Shown: one piece after another, positions 1-10,414 of the stretch
Numbering within the stretch: the first letter of the stretch is position 1
Layout of the letters: every line of letters begins with the position of its first letter
From: Maridesulfovibrio zosterae DSM 11974
GTDB taxonomy: Bacteria > Desulfobacterota > Desulfovibrionia > Desulfovibrionales > Desulfovibrionaceae
NCBI RefSeq assembly: GCF_000425265.1
Contig: NZ_KE384343.1
Span: 317,666 to 381,665, forward strand
Reading direction: 5' to 3'
DNA length: 64,000 nucleotides
The notes under the pieces: generated by a model
Told to the model about the DNA's origin: nothing
Database searches by the model: none
The model's input: the letters and a program-made list of their open reading frames with translations, nothing else
Position numbers and translations under genes: made by a program

Positions 1-9
1 TTCAATGTT

Positions 10-1755
10 TTGCAATTTGAAATGCAGCTTCAAAGTACTCTTCATATGGAAGAAGATGTTCTTGAGGATTTCCGCGCTTTATGCAGAACCAAGTTTCAGT
101 CGATGTTATCCACTTTGGGAATTGAAGAAGGTGATATCGAGAGACATTTTTATAAACACTCTATAAAAAGCCTTCAGTCTAATTATTTTTTGAGTCTTGA
201 GCTGCTCACAGCTGAAGGAGGCGTCAAATCTATTGCACAGATTATGGGGCGCCATATAAGATTGAATTGGGATATGACTGAATGGGAGCTGGCTTTGAAA
301 TCCCCACACACGGATTCATTTCATCTTTTTCAGGCTTCAAGTTCAGGTCTTATAAAGGTCGCAGGTAGTTGTGTTCAAAATAGTTTACCATGGACCATGC
401 GTGGCGGGAGTATAGATATTACAAGCCGTAATATCCTTTTGGGCCAGTTTCGTTATGTTGCAAAAGGTCTGGCTCAGGAAGAGAAGAAAAACCTAAAACT
501 CTATTTTAAATTTATCGGTCAAGCTTATGAGCACTATTGTGCTAAACAGCATCTCATTGAAGACAGAGCCGCTATTCTTGAAGCTTTGCCACTAGGTGTT
601 GCATCTCTTGATATAAGCGGAATGCTCTTTGACATGAATGAAGAGATGGGGCGCTTCCTTGGCCGTGATGCGTTAACTGTAACAAAGAGTTTCAGTGACC
701 TTTTTCAAACTGGTCTTAGTGCCGATCTTGGAAAGGGTTGGCGTGATTTTCTTGAAAACGAAAATAAAGATTCATTTAGTAAAATTATGTGTGTAGTCCT
801 TCGCAAAGATGGGTTGCCTAGAGATGCATGTCTTTATATCTCTGCAAGTAAGCAGAACAAAGGTGGAGACCAGCTAATTACTGTTGTAATGGAAGATATC
901 CGGGAAATTTCGGAGAGCCAGATTCAGGCGCTTAAGCAGAGAGATTTTCTGGAAGGTCTGGTTGATTCCATGCGTGACATCGTTTTTACTGTAGATATAA
1001 GAGGAAATATTAATTATGCCTCTGCCCGTTTTTCAAAAATTTTCATAGGCAGGAATCTTTTCGAGATTGCAAAACCAGGCGAAACTTTCACAGGAGTATG
1101 GGGTCCAGAGCTGTTTGGGCAGAAAAAAAGTGTAGTTGAGGTTTTGCTTAAGCGGACTGATACAGCTGGAAGGCCATTTGAACTTGTTATCAGTCAGTTG
1201 TCAGGACGAGACGGTAAACATCTGATCGTTGCCCGTGATCTGACTCATATAAGACGGCTTGAAGATAAATTGAAACGACAGGCTGTTTTTGACGGGCTTA
1301 CGGATATTTATAACCATACTCAATTTAATAGCCTTCTCGGGCGTGAGATCACTCGCAGTAACAGGACAGGCCGCCCCATCGGCTTACTTTTTTTTGATCT
1401 TGATGGTTTCAAAGCAGTCAACGATACAGAAGGGCATCTTGCTGGAGATGATGTTTTAAGGAGCGTAGCAAAGATTTTAAAAGCTGAGTTGCGTGCAGGT
1501 ATGGATTTTCCGTGCAGGTACGGAGGGGATGAATTTGCTGTGATTGTTACTGAAGTGCGTCCTGAGGCACTCGAGAAGATAAGCGGTAGGATTCGGCTCA
1601 GAATAGAGAACAAATTTTTAGGTAAAGTAACCATCAGCGGAGGGCTGACCTTGCTTCAGGACGGTGATACCCCTGTAAGTATGCTTAATCGGGCAGACAA
1701 GGCCGTTTATGAAGCTAAGGGTTTAGGCGGAAATGTACTGGTCTGGGCCAAGTAG
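10..1755 (+). CDS. PAS-domain diguanylate cyclase (GGDEF)
   Basis: Predicted cyclic-di-GMP synthase with an N-terminal sensory region. The C-terminal third (about residues 415-581) is a GGDEF domain with an intact RYGGDEF active-site loop and the usual FFDLDGFKAVND metal-binding stretch. Two PAS-like segments precede it (about 185-305 and 312-415), the second running into the cyclase through a short helical linker. The first 180 residues are a helical domain that I do not recognise with confidence; they recall the RsbR-type N-terminal domains found before kinases. No membrane segment is visible, so it is probably cytoplasmic. The start is uncertain: the frame is open to the window edge, the codon at 10 is TTG, ATG codons follow at 22 and 46, and none has a clear Shine-Dalgarno, so the true start may lie outside. 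The GGDEF call is firm, the signal sensed unknown. Confidence 0.9.
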   Translation: MQFEMQLQSTLHMEEDVLEDFRALCRTKFQSMLSTLGIEEGDIERHFYKHSIKSLQSNYFLSLELLTAEGGVKSIAQIMGRHIRLNWDMTEWELALKSPHTDSFHLFQASSSGLIKVAGSCVQNSLPWTMRGGSIDITSRNILLGQFRYVAKGLAQEEKKNLKLYFKFIGQAYEHYCAKQHLIEDRAAILEALPLGVASLDISGMLFDMNEEMGRFLGRDALTVTKSFSDLFQTGLSADLGKGWRDFLENENKDSFSKIMCVVLRKDGLPRDACLYISASKQNKGGDQLITVVMEDIREISESQIQALKQRDFLEGLVDSMRDIVFTVDIRGNINYASARFSKIFIGRNLFEIAKPGETFTGVWGPELFGQKKSVVEVLLKRTDTAGRPFELVISQLSGRDGKHLIVARDLTHIRRLEDKLKRQAVFDGLTDIYNHTQFNSLLGREITRSNRTGRPIGLLFFDLDGFKAVNDTEGHLAGDDVLRSVAKILKAELRAGMDFPCRYGGDEFAVIVTEVRPEALEKISGRIRLRIENKFLGKVTISGGLTLLQDGDTPVSMLNRADKAVYEAKGLGGNVLVWAK

Positions 1756-1796
1756 GTCCTGATTTGATTTATACAACTAATTTTAAGGAGATTGCC

Positions 1797-4775
1797 ATGC
1801 TCTGGCGTGTCGAGGTCGCACTCAAAGACCATGTTCGCGATGTTCACGGACATAAAGTTTCCAACAAGATAAAAGAAGAACTCGGTATTGACGCCGGCGA
1901 AGTCCGGACGATCAAAGTATATACTGTAGAAGGTCTTGAAAAAGACGAAATTGAAAAAGTGCTGGAAATGGGCGTCTTACATGATCCCGTATTACATATT
2001 TCTTCACTTAAACCTCTGGCTAAAGATTTCGCATGGAATCTTGAAGTTGGTTTTCGTCCAGGTGTTACTGATAACGAAGGCCGTACCGCCAAGGAGTCAG
2101 TTGTTCTGGTAACTGGGCCGGCTGATGCTTCTACTATTAAAGTATATACATCCACTCAGTATATTTTTTCCAAAGATCTTGGTCTGGATAAAATTACTCA
2201 TATTGCCAAAGACCTGCTGGCAAACGAACTCATTCAGCGTTACGAGATTCGTTCAGCCGAAGAGTGGATACAGTCCCCCGGCTTTGAAGCTAAAGCGGCA
2301 CGAGTTACCGGAAAAGCCAGTGATGAAGTTGCCACAATTGATCTTGCTTCAATGAATGATGATGAAATGGTTGCTTTCAGCCGTGCCAATACTCTGGCGC
2401 TGAGTCTTGAAGAATTTCATGGCATCCGTGATTACTATGCTGACCCTGAAGTTGTTAAGCAGCGTGAAGAAATGGGGCTGACAGCTACACCAACTGATGC
2501 TGAACTTGAGGCTCTTGCACAGACATGGTCCGAGCATTGTAAGCATAAAATTTTCAGTTCAAAGATTGAATATGAAAATAAGGAAACCGGATTTTCCAGT
2601 ACCGTAGACAGCCTTTATAAAACATGCATTATGAAAACCACTAAGGAAATCCGTGCCGAAAAGGGTGATGATGATTTCTGTCTATCCGTTTTCAAAGATA
2701 ATGCCGGGGTTATCAAGTTTAATGATAAACTCAATGTTTGTGTGAAGATGGAAACTCATAACAGTCCCTCAGCTCTGGACCCTTACGGCGGAGCTTTGAC
2801 CGGGATTGTAGGTGTTAACCGTGACCCTATGGGAACCGGCCTTGGCGCAAATCTGCTTTGTAACACAGATGTATTTTGTTTTGCTTCTCCTTTTCATGAA
2901 GGAGAGCTTCCTCCACGTCTGCTGCACCCGCGTCGTGTGTTCGAAGGTGTACGTGAAGGTGTAGAGCATGGTGGTAACAAGTCAGGTATTCCAACAGTTA
3001 ATGGTTCTATTGTTTTCGATGAAAGATATCTTGGTAAACCACTAGTTTATTGTGGAACTATAGGAACCATGCCGGTAAAATCTGCCGGACGCCTCAGCTA
3101 TGAGAAAAAGGCTCTTCCCGGTGATATCATAGTAATGACTGGTGGACGTATCGGTAAAGATGGTATTCATGGCGCAACGTTTTCTTCTGAAGAACTGCAC
3201 GAAGGTTCGCCTGCAACTGCAGTTCAGATCGGAGACCCTATTACTCAGCGCAAAATGTACGACTGCCTTATGCGTGCCCGTGATCTTGGCTTGTACAATG
3301 CCATCACCGATAATGGAGCAGGAGGACTGTCTTCATCTGTTGGTGAAATGGCGGAAGACAGCGGTGGTTGTGATCTTGACCTCGCTAAAGCCCCCCTTAA
3401 ATATGACGGTCTTAAACCGTGGGAAATTCTTGTTTCCGAAGCTCAGGAGCGCATGACTCTCGCTGTTCCTCCAGAGAAGCTGGACGAGTTTATGGCTCTG
3501 GCTGATGAAATGGATGTTGAAGCAACTGCTCTTGGAACTTACACCGATAGCGGCCTCTACAATATCCGTTATGGTGAAAAGCCTGTTGCCTGCCTGCGCA
3601 TGGATTTTCTCCATGATGGTGTTCCTCAGATGCAGCTGAAAGCTGTATGGGAACGCCCTGTTATTGAATCAAGTGGCGAGCCTGTAGTCGAAGATCATAC
3701 TGCTCTGCTTAAGGATATGCTCGGCAGACTCAATATTTGTAGTAAAGAATACGTTATCCGCCAATATGATCACGAGGTTCAGGGACGAAGTGTAGTTAAG
3801 CCTCTGGTTGGTGAGAAAGAAGACGGACCTGCTGATGCCGGTGTACTCAGACCTGATTATGATTCAGACAAGGGTCTTGTTGTTTCACATGGTATCTGTC
3901 CAAAATTCAGTGATCTGGACACCTACTGGATGATGGCTAACGCTGTTGATGAAGCTATTCGAAACGCCGTAGCCGTTGGCGGTGATATTACCCATATGGC
4001 CGGTATTGATAACTTCTGCTGGTGCGATCCGGTTCAGTCTGAGTCAACTCCCGACGGTCACTACAAACTTGCTCAGCTTGTTCGTGCAAATCAGGCTTTG
4101 TCGCATTTTTGCCGTGCTTTCGGAGTACCATGTATTTCCGGTAAAGACTCAATGAAGAATGACTACAAAGGCGGAGGAGTTAAAATTTCAATTCCACCGA
4201 CTGTATTATTCTCCGTTGTGGGTACTGTCCCAGACATTAACAAGTGCGTAACCTCCGACTTTAAAAAGCCAGGTGAGTTCGTATATGTTCTTGGATTGAC
4301 CCGCAATGAGATGGGCGGTTCAGAGATAGCTTCTCAGCTTGGATTCAGCCATAATATTGTTCCGCAGGTTGAAGCTCTAACTGCAAAGAAACGTTATCTC
4401 ACTTTGAATAACGCAATGAGTCAGGGACTTGTCTCATCATGTCATGATTTGTCAGACGGTGGGCTTGGTGTTGCTCTTGCTGAAATGTCCATCGGTGGCC
4501 GCATTGGTTGTGAAATTGATCTGCGTTCCGTGCCGACTGAATATGGCATGTCTACTCTTTCCGTTCTTTACAGTGAAACTGCCAGTCGTTTTGCGGTAAC
4601 AGTTGCACCTGAGAACGCTGCAAAGTTTGAAGACCTGTTTGCAGGGCAGATTTGCAAGCGTATAGGTATGACTGTAGGCGGAGATTCCTTCGGTCTCATG
4701 GAAGGAACATTCGGTATAGTAAGAAGTAAGATTGAACATCTTGCGACTGCTTTTAAAGCTACACTCGATTGGTAA
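1797..4775 (+). CDS. purL: Phosphoribosylformylglycinamidine synthase, PurS-PurL fusion
   Basis: Fourth step of purine synthesis: ATP-dependent conversion of FGAR to FGAM using ammonia from a glutaminase partner. The 992-residue protein starts with a PurS-like domain (about 1-85), then two AIR-synthase-type halves. Family motifs are present: SEHCKHK near 245-251, ETHNSP near 319, and SGKDSM near 781, the last being the form seen in large PurL proteins. It stops where the glutaminase domain of large enterobacterial PurL would begin, so a separate PurQ is expected elsewhere. The ATG at 1797 is chosen because AAGGAG lies at 1785-1790, six bases upstream; longer upstream starts would run through this ribosome site. 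It follows the cyclase gene closely, but nothing shows a functional link. A strong terminator follows. Confidence 0.93.
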   Translation: MLWRVEVALKDHVRDVHGHKVSNKIKEELGIDAGEVRTIKVYTVEGLEKDEIEKVLEMGVLHDPVLHISSLKPLAKDFAWNLEVGFRPGVTDNEGRTAKESVVLVTGPADASTIKVYTSTQYIFSKDLGLDKITHIAKDLLANELIQRYEIRSAEEWIQSPGFEAKAARVTGKASDEVATIDLASMNDDEMVAFSRANTLALSLEEFHGIRDYYADPEVVKQREEMGLTATPTDAELEALAQTWSEHCKHKIFSSKIEYENKETGFSSTVDSLYKTCIMKTTKEIRAEKGDDDFCLSVFKDNAGVIKFNDKLNVCVKMETHNSPSALDPYGGALTGIVGVNRDPMGTGLGANLLCNTDVFCFASPFHEGELPPRLLHPRRVFEGVREGVEHGGNKSGIPTVNGSIVFDERYLGKPLVYCGTIGTMPVKSAGRLSYEKKALPGDIIVMTGGRIGKDGIHGATFSSEELHEGSPATAVQIGDPITQRKMYDCLMRARDLGLYNAITDNGAGGLSSSVGEMAEDSGGCDLDLAKAPLKYDGLKPWEILVSEAQERMTLAVPPEKLDEFMALADEMDVEATALGTYTDSGLYNIRYGEKPVACLRMDFLHDGVPQMQLKAVWERPVIESSGEPVVEDHTALLKDMLGRLNICSKEYVIRQYDHEVQGRSVVKPLVGEKEDGPADAGVLRPDYDSDKGLVVSHGICPKFSDLDTYWMMANAVDEAIRNAVAVGGDITHMAGIDNFCWCDPVQSESTPDGHYKLAQLVRANQALSHFCRAFGVPCISGKDSMKNDYKGGGVKISIPPTVLFSVVGTVPDINKCVTSDFKKPGEFVYVLGLTRNEMGGSEIASQLGFSHNIVPQVEALTAKKRYLTLNNAMSQGLVSSCHDLSDGGLGVALAEMSIGGRIGCEIDLRSVPTEYGMSTLSVLYSETASRFAVTVAPENAAKFEDLFAGQICKRIGMTVGGDSFGLMEGTFGIVRSKIEHLATAFKATLDW

Positions 4776-4799
4776 GATTACTTTATTCATAAAAAATTG

Positions 4800-4834
4800 A
4801 AGGCCGTGTCTCATAAGGACACGGCCTTTTTTAT
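4800..4834 (+). terminator. Rho-independent terminator after purL
   Basis: An 11-bp perfect stem (4800-4810 with 4818-4828), a 7-nt loop, and a run of T after the right arm. Confidence 0.93.
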
Positions 4835-4963
4835 GGTTTCTGAAAAAACGTTGAACCGTAACTTAATTGTAGGGTTATTTAGACGGCTCCACTTTATTGA
4901 ATAGGCAAAATGAACGACCAATCTCGTGCCAGAATAATGAGATAGTGTCAGGAGGATTTTGCC

Positions 4964-7396
4964 ATGAACGTTACCAATGTTAGAGTGGATTTACATGTTC
5001 ATTCAAAATATTCAACACGACCTTCCCAATGGATTTTGCAGAAGTTGAATTGTCCTGAGAGTTTTACAGAGCCGCTTAAGATTTATGAAAGAGCATGTGC
5101 TAGATCAATGAATATGGTCACTATAACCGATCATAATACCATTAATGGCAGTCTAGAAATTGCACACCTTGATAACGCATTTGTCAGCGAAGAGATAACA
5201 ACATATTTTCCTGAAGACGGTTGTAAGCTTCATGTTCTTGCATATAACATAACTGAAGAGCATCATCGTGAGTTTCAAAAGATACGTGAAAACGTTCATG
5301 ATCTGGTTGTCTACTTACGAGAACAAGGCATTGTTCATGTTCTTGCCCATCCCCTTTTTGCCGTTAACGAGAGACTTACGCCGGATCATTTTGAGAAATC
5401 TCTGCTCATGTTTAATTTGTTGGAATTGAATGGAACCAGAGATGAAATACAGAATTCAGCCTTGCGAAGCATTGTGAATAGCCTTAATCCTGAAAAAGTT
5501 GATTTCCTTGCTAATAAGCACAACATCGAGCCATATGGGAATACCCCGTGGGTTAAGGGGCTTACCGGAGGTTCAGATGACCATTCTGGAATCAATATTG
5601 CGCGAGTTTATACTGAAATTGTTGGCGTAAACACTCCGCAGCAAATGCTTCAAGCTGTAGACGAAGGAAAGTGTATGGTTCAAGGCAACGCTGCCACTCC
5701 ACATACAATGGCTCATAATCTTTATGGTATCGCCTACCAGTTCTATAAAAGTCATTTTGACGTCACAAAGCTTAAGAGATCCGCAGAATGTTTTCGGTTC
5801 ATAGATAACATCCTTGATCCTGGTGACAAGGAATTGCCTACGTTACTTGAGAAATTGCAAGGCCTTATATATAGGCATAAGTCAAAGAAATATTATAAAA
5901 CTTCAGACTGTGTTCAGGCTGCTCTTTTACGTGAAGCAAATCATATTGTTGAAAGTGACGAAGGAGCACGCAAAGTTTGTGACGGTTCAAAAATATGCCC
6001 AGAAGAGCTTGAAGAGGAATGGTTTCGTTTTGTAGGAAATGCCACAGACAAGGTTCTTTCAGGACTTGGAAATAAAATTATAAATAGTGCAATCGGTGCT
6101 AATTTTTTTGATGTATTCCATACAATAGGTGCAGCCGGATCATTATATGCCATTCTGGCTCCGTATTTTCTTTCATATGGACTTTTTGCCAGTGAGAGGG
6201 AATTAGCTCGTGAATGCATGTTTACTTTTGATTTGGGCGATCCTCTTGGGGCAGAAACAAAGATCGCACATTTTACAGACACTTTCATGGATATAAATGG
6301 AGTTGCATTGACTCTTCAAAATCAACTTGAGGTTGCACGTAAGCATAACAAAAATTTAACTGTCGTGACTTGCGGATCAGATAGTGGAGGTGGACAGGTT
6401 GTAAATTTTAAGCCTGCCGGTGAATTCAATCTTCCAGAGTATCCTGAACTGTCTTTTAAGTACCCACCTTTTTTACGTGTTTTATCACATTGTCTTGAAA
6501 ATAATTACACCTTGCTGCATCTTGCAACACCCGGTCCTGTGGGCCTTGCAGGGCTTGCTGTTGCAAAACTTTTGAAACTACCTGTACATGGAACGTATCA
6601 CACGGCATTTCCACAATATGTAAAAGCGTTTACCGAAGATACTGGCTTAGAAGATATGGCGTGGAAATTCATGATCTGGTTTTACAATCAAATGGATACC
6701 GTTTTTGTGCCTTCTGAGGCAACAGGTGATGAACTGATTGAGAAAGGTGTTGGAAGAGATAAAATCAAAGTATATCCAAGAGGTGTTGATATCGAGCGTT
6801 TCACTCCTGAAAAGCGAAATGGTTTTTATAGCGGACGATTTAAAGTAAAAGAAGCCGTAAAGTTGCTTTATGTTGGCCGGGTTTCTAAAGAAAAGAATCT
6901 CGATATTCTTGCAGAAGCATTCAAAACAGTTTCTCCGATGCGGCCGGAGCTCCATCTTGTTGTTGTTGGGGAGGGACCGTATCTTGAAGAAATGCAGAGG
7001 TTGCTCAGGGGATTGCCGGTAACTTTTACAGGGTATCTCGAAGGTGAAGAATTAACAGGATGTTATGCCAGTTCTGATATTTTTGTATTTCCTTCGGCAA
7101 CGGATACATTTGGTAATGTGGTTCTCGAAGCACAGGCTTCCGGATTACCCGTAATTGTGACTGATTTTGGAGGTCCTTGCGAAAACCTAATTGAAGATAA
7201 AACCGGGCTTATTGTCGAAGCCGGGAATGCTGATGCTATGGCCAGAGCCATTTTAAGGTTCAGCGATCATCCTGAACTTTTACAATATATGAAACAAAGT
7301 GCTCGAAAATATACCGAGAAAAGATCCTTTGATGAAGAATTCCTTAAAACATGGATAATGTATGAAGAACTATCAAGGCGTGGTTCTGTTCAGTAA
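4964..7396 (+). CDS. PHP-domain phosphoesterase fused to GT4 glycosyltransferase
   Basis: Two-domain protein of 810 residues. Residues 5-250 form a PHP (polymerase and histidinol phosphatase) domain with its metal-binding set visible: DLHVHS at 9-14, ITDHNT around 54-59, the AHP motif at 128-130, and GGSDDHSG at 202-209. A helical linker (250-440) leads to a GT-B glycosyltransferase of family 4 (about 445-800): a glycine-rich acceptor-side motif near 471, TPGPVG and GTYHT typical of the mannosyl/sulfoquinovosyl branch, then LYVGR and the donor-binding GNVVLEAQASGLP near 715. It probably transfers a sugar from a nucleotide donor to a lipid or glycan; the PHP domain may hydrolyse a phosphoester. 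AGGAGG at 4950-4955 supports the ATG. It is monocistronic, between two terminators. Substrates are unknown. Confidence 0.85.
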   Translation: MNVTNVRVDLHVHSKYSTRPSQWILQKLNCPESFTEPLKIYERACARSMNMVTITDHNTINGSLEIAHLDNAFVSEEITTYFPEDGCKLHVLAYNITEEHHREFQKIRENVHDLVVYLREQGIVHVLAHPLFAVNERLTPDHFEKSLLMFNLLELNGTRDEIQNSALRSIVNSLNPEKVDFLANKHNIEPYGNTPWVKGLTGGSDDHSGINIARVYTEIVGVNTPQQMLQAVDEGKCMVQGNAATPHTMAHNLYGIAYQFYKSHFDVTKLKRSAECFRFIDNILDPGDKELPTLLEKLQGLIYRHKSKKYYKTSDCVQAALLREANHIVESDEGARKVCDGSKICPEELEEEWFRFVGNATDKVLSGLGNKIINSAIGANFFDVFHTIGAAGSLYAILAPYFLSYGLFASERELARECMFTFDLGDPLGAETKIAHFTDTFMDINGVALTLQNQLEVARKHNKNLTVVTCGSDSGGGQVVNFKPAGEFNLPEYPELSFKYPPFLRVLSHCLENNYTLLHLATPGPVGLAGLAVAKLLKLPVHGTYHTAFPQYVKAFTEDTGLEDMAWKFMIWFYNQMDTVFVPSEATGDELIEKGVGRDKIKVYPRGVDIERFTPEKRNGFYSGRFKVKEAVKLLYVGRVSKEKNLDILAEAFKTVSPMRPELHLVVVGEGPYLEEMQRLLRGLPVTFTGYLEGEELTGCYASSDIFVFPSATDTFGNVVLEAQASGLPVIVTDFGGPCENLIEDKTGLIVEAGNADAMARAILRFSDHPELLQYMKQSARKYTEKRSFDEEFLKTWIMYEELSRRGSVQ

Positions 7397-7486
7397 TGAT
7401 TATGGATGATTGGCTGACAGAGAATGAATATATTTAAAGGTAAGTGAAGTTAGTAAGTTTGAATATCTGGATTTGAAAGTACTAAA

Positions 7487-7520
7487 AAAGGCCCTGCAAG
7501 CATCAGCTTGCAGGGCCTTT
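7487..7520. terminator. Bidirectional terminator between glycosyltransferase and groEL
   Basis: A 14-bp perfect stem (7487-7500 with 7507-7520) whose ends are A-rich on the left and T-rich on the right. It lies between two convergent genes and can serve both. Confidence 0.92.
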
Positions 7521-7541
7521 AATAATTAATCTAGTACAAAA

Positions 7542-9161
<1,620 letters not shown>

Positions 9162-9181
9162 TTATGTGTAGAGCTTAAAAA

Positions 9182-9454
9182 TTACTCAACTATTGCGAGA
9201 ATTTCTTCTTCGCGCATGATGATGAAATCATCAGCATCAATTTTGAGTTCGTTGCCTGCATATTTAGCGAAAAGAACTACGTCTCCAGCTTTAACAGACA
9301 TGGAGTTGTTGTCTTTACCTGGACCGGCAGCAACAACTTCACCTTTCATAGGTTTTTCTTTTGCGGAGTCGGGGATGATAATTCCACCGGCAGTTTTCTG
9401 CTCGGTTTCCAAACGTTTAATAAGTACACGATCCTGTAACGGCTTGAGATTCAT
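9182..9454 (-). CDS. groES: 10-kDa co-chaperonin GroES
   Basis: Seven-fold lid of the GroEL chamber. At 90 residues it has the normal length, with the usual start ([13 protein letters not shown]), the mobile-loop region around residues 17-32 (TAGGIIIPD) and the typical end. GGAGGAAAC directly precedes the ATG. It is the first gene of groES-groEL. Upstream there is no CIRCE element, but two other inverted repeats lie in the leader (listed separately). Confidence 0.98.
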   Translation of the reverse strand: MNLKPLQDRVLIKRLETEQKTAGGIIIPDSAKEKPMKGEVVAAGPGKDNNSMSVKAGDVVLFAKYAGNELKIDADDFIIMREEEILAIVE

Positions 9455-9497
9455 GTTTCCTCCAGAATAAAATAAACTTTTGTGATAATAATAAGTA

Positions 9498-9518
9498 ATC
9501 CGTGCGAGTTAGACGGAT
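9498..9518 (-). promoter_or_regulatory. Inverted repeat with 9-nt spacer before groES
   Basis: ATCCGT (9498-9503) and ACGGAT (9513-9518) are separated by nine bases, 44-64 bases upstream of the groES start. The geometry recalls a CIRCE operator, but the sequence is not CIRCE. It may be an operator or an mRNA leader hairpin. Confidence 0.4.
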
Positions 9519-9537
9519 CAAACTTTTAAGTTTCAAA

Positions 9538-9557
9538 GCCTGCGTATTATCGCAGGC
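9538..9557 (-). promoter_or_regulatory. GC-rich inverted repeat in the groES leader
   Basis: GCCTGCG (9538-9544) and CGCAGGC (9551-9557) flank a six-base AT spacer. It could fold as a stable hairpin in the groESL leader or bind a regulator. No T-run follows on the minus strand, so it is not an evident terminator. Confidence 0.5.
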
Positions 9558-9584
9558 CGAATACTTCAATGAAGAAGCTATGCT

Positions 9585-9612
9585 AAACTAAGACAGCTGA
9601 TGAGTAAGTCAA
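9585..9612 (-). promoter_or_regulatory. Possible sigma70-type promoter of groESL
   Basis: On the minus strand TTGACT (9607-9612) is followed after 16 bases by TAGTTT (9585-9590). The -35 box is good and the -10 box weak. A sigma32-type promoter was not evident. Confidence 0.3.
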
Positions 9613-9949
9613 CACCATGAGTTAAAAAAAGTTAATTTACTTTTAAGAATTTTCGAAATAAGCAATATTGGTGTTTTTGCGAAAAAAAATGGCAATAATT
9701 ATGCTGAATCGCTATTAGAGCTTGACATTACTACGCTAATGTCTGTAATCCGCCTCCTCCACCCTTAGTCCGACCAGCTGATTGTGCCAGGCTGGATAAT
9801 GTTGAATATTTTTATGTTCTCAGAAATTCGTTAACAAGTTTCGATTCGCCTTTGGCTATGGCTTTTTCTCACTTTCTGGTGTAGGGGCCTTTTAAGGGGA
9901 CGGATATTCCGCCATTTGTGCGGACAAAATCATTTTTAAGGAGTTAACT

Positions 9950-10222
9950 ATGAGTAAGACTGTTCTTGTAAAGAAAATCCGGGAAAAACTGGATATGAGC
10001 GCAAAAGACGCTTCCGCTGCTTTGGAAGGAATTCTCGGCGCTATTGAAGATGGCCTCAAAGAAGAAGGTAATGTTACCCTTACAGGTTTCGGTACATTTA
10101 AGACTGTTGAACGCTCCGCACGTACCGGACGTAATCCCCAGACTGGCCAGGCTATCCAGATCCCTGCTTCTCGCGGTGTAAAATTCACCCCCGGAAAGTT
10201 CCTCAAGGACGCAGTTAAATAG
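9950..10222 (+). CDS. HU-family DNA-binding protein
   Basis: Small basic nucleoid protein of 90 residues that bends and compacts DNA as a dimer. It has the complete HU/IHF fold: helical N-terminal half, the LTGFGTF turn at about 46-52, the flexible arm RNPQTGQAIQIPAS with the intercalating proline (about 61-74), and the VKFTPGKFLKDAV end. TAAGGAG sits just upstream of the ATG. It is a single-gene unit with its own terminator. HU and IHF subunits are hard to separate by eye; the lack of IHF-specific extensions favours HU. Confidence 0.95.
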   Translation: MSKTVLVKKIREKLDMSAKDASAALEGILGAIEDGLKEEGNVTLTGFGTFKTVERSARTGRNPQTGQAIQIPASRGVKFTPGKFLKDAVK

Positions 10223-10244
10223 TTTTTTGATATTTTGACTGTTG

Positions 10245-10280
10245 AAAGCCACTTCCGGGATACTGGAAGTGGCTTTTTTT
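10245..10280 (+). terminator. Rho-independent terminator after the HU gene
   Basis: A 12-bp stem (10245-10256 with 10265-10276) followed by a run of T. Confidence 0.95.
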
Positions 10281-10414
10281 GTTGCTCAATAAAAATATCT
10301 CTTACATGATGATATCTTCTTAGACGGCGATTTATTCTTCATTAATTTGATAAAAACGTGATGCGACTTCTGTAACAATTCTCCAGCCGCATTTGACTCT
10401 CAGGAGTATATAAA

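Larger units (their letters stand above)
9455..9949. other. Divergent intergenic region groES / HU gene
   Basis: 495 bp without a gene. The groES-side repeats and possible promoter are listed separately. On the HU side TTGACA at 9722-9727 could be a -35 box, but no convincing -10 box follows at 16-18 bases. No CIRCE element (TTAGCACTC with nine-base spacer) was found. Confidence 0.6.

Noticed and set aside
9455..9720. CIRCE/HrcA operator before groES
   Set aside because: No match to the CIRCE arms; only differently sequenced repeats are present.
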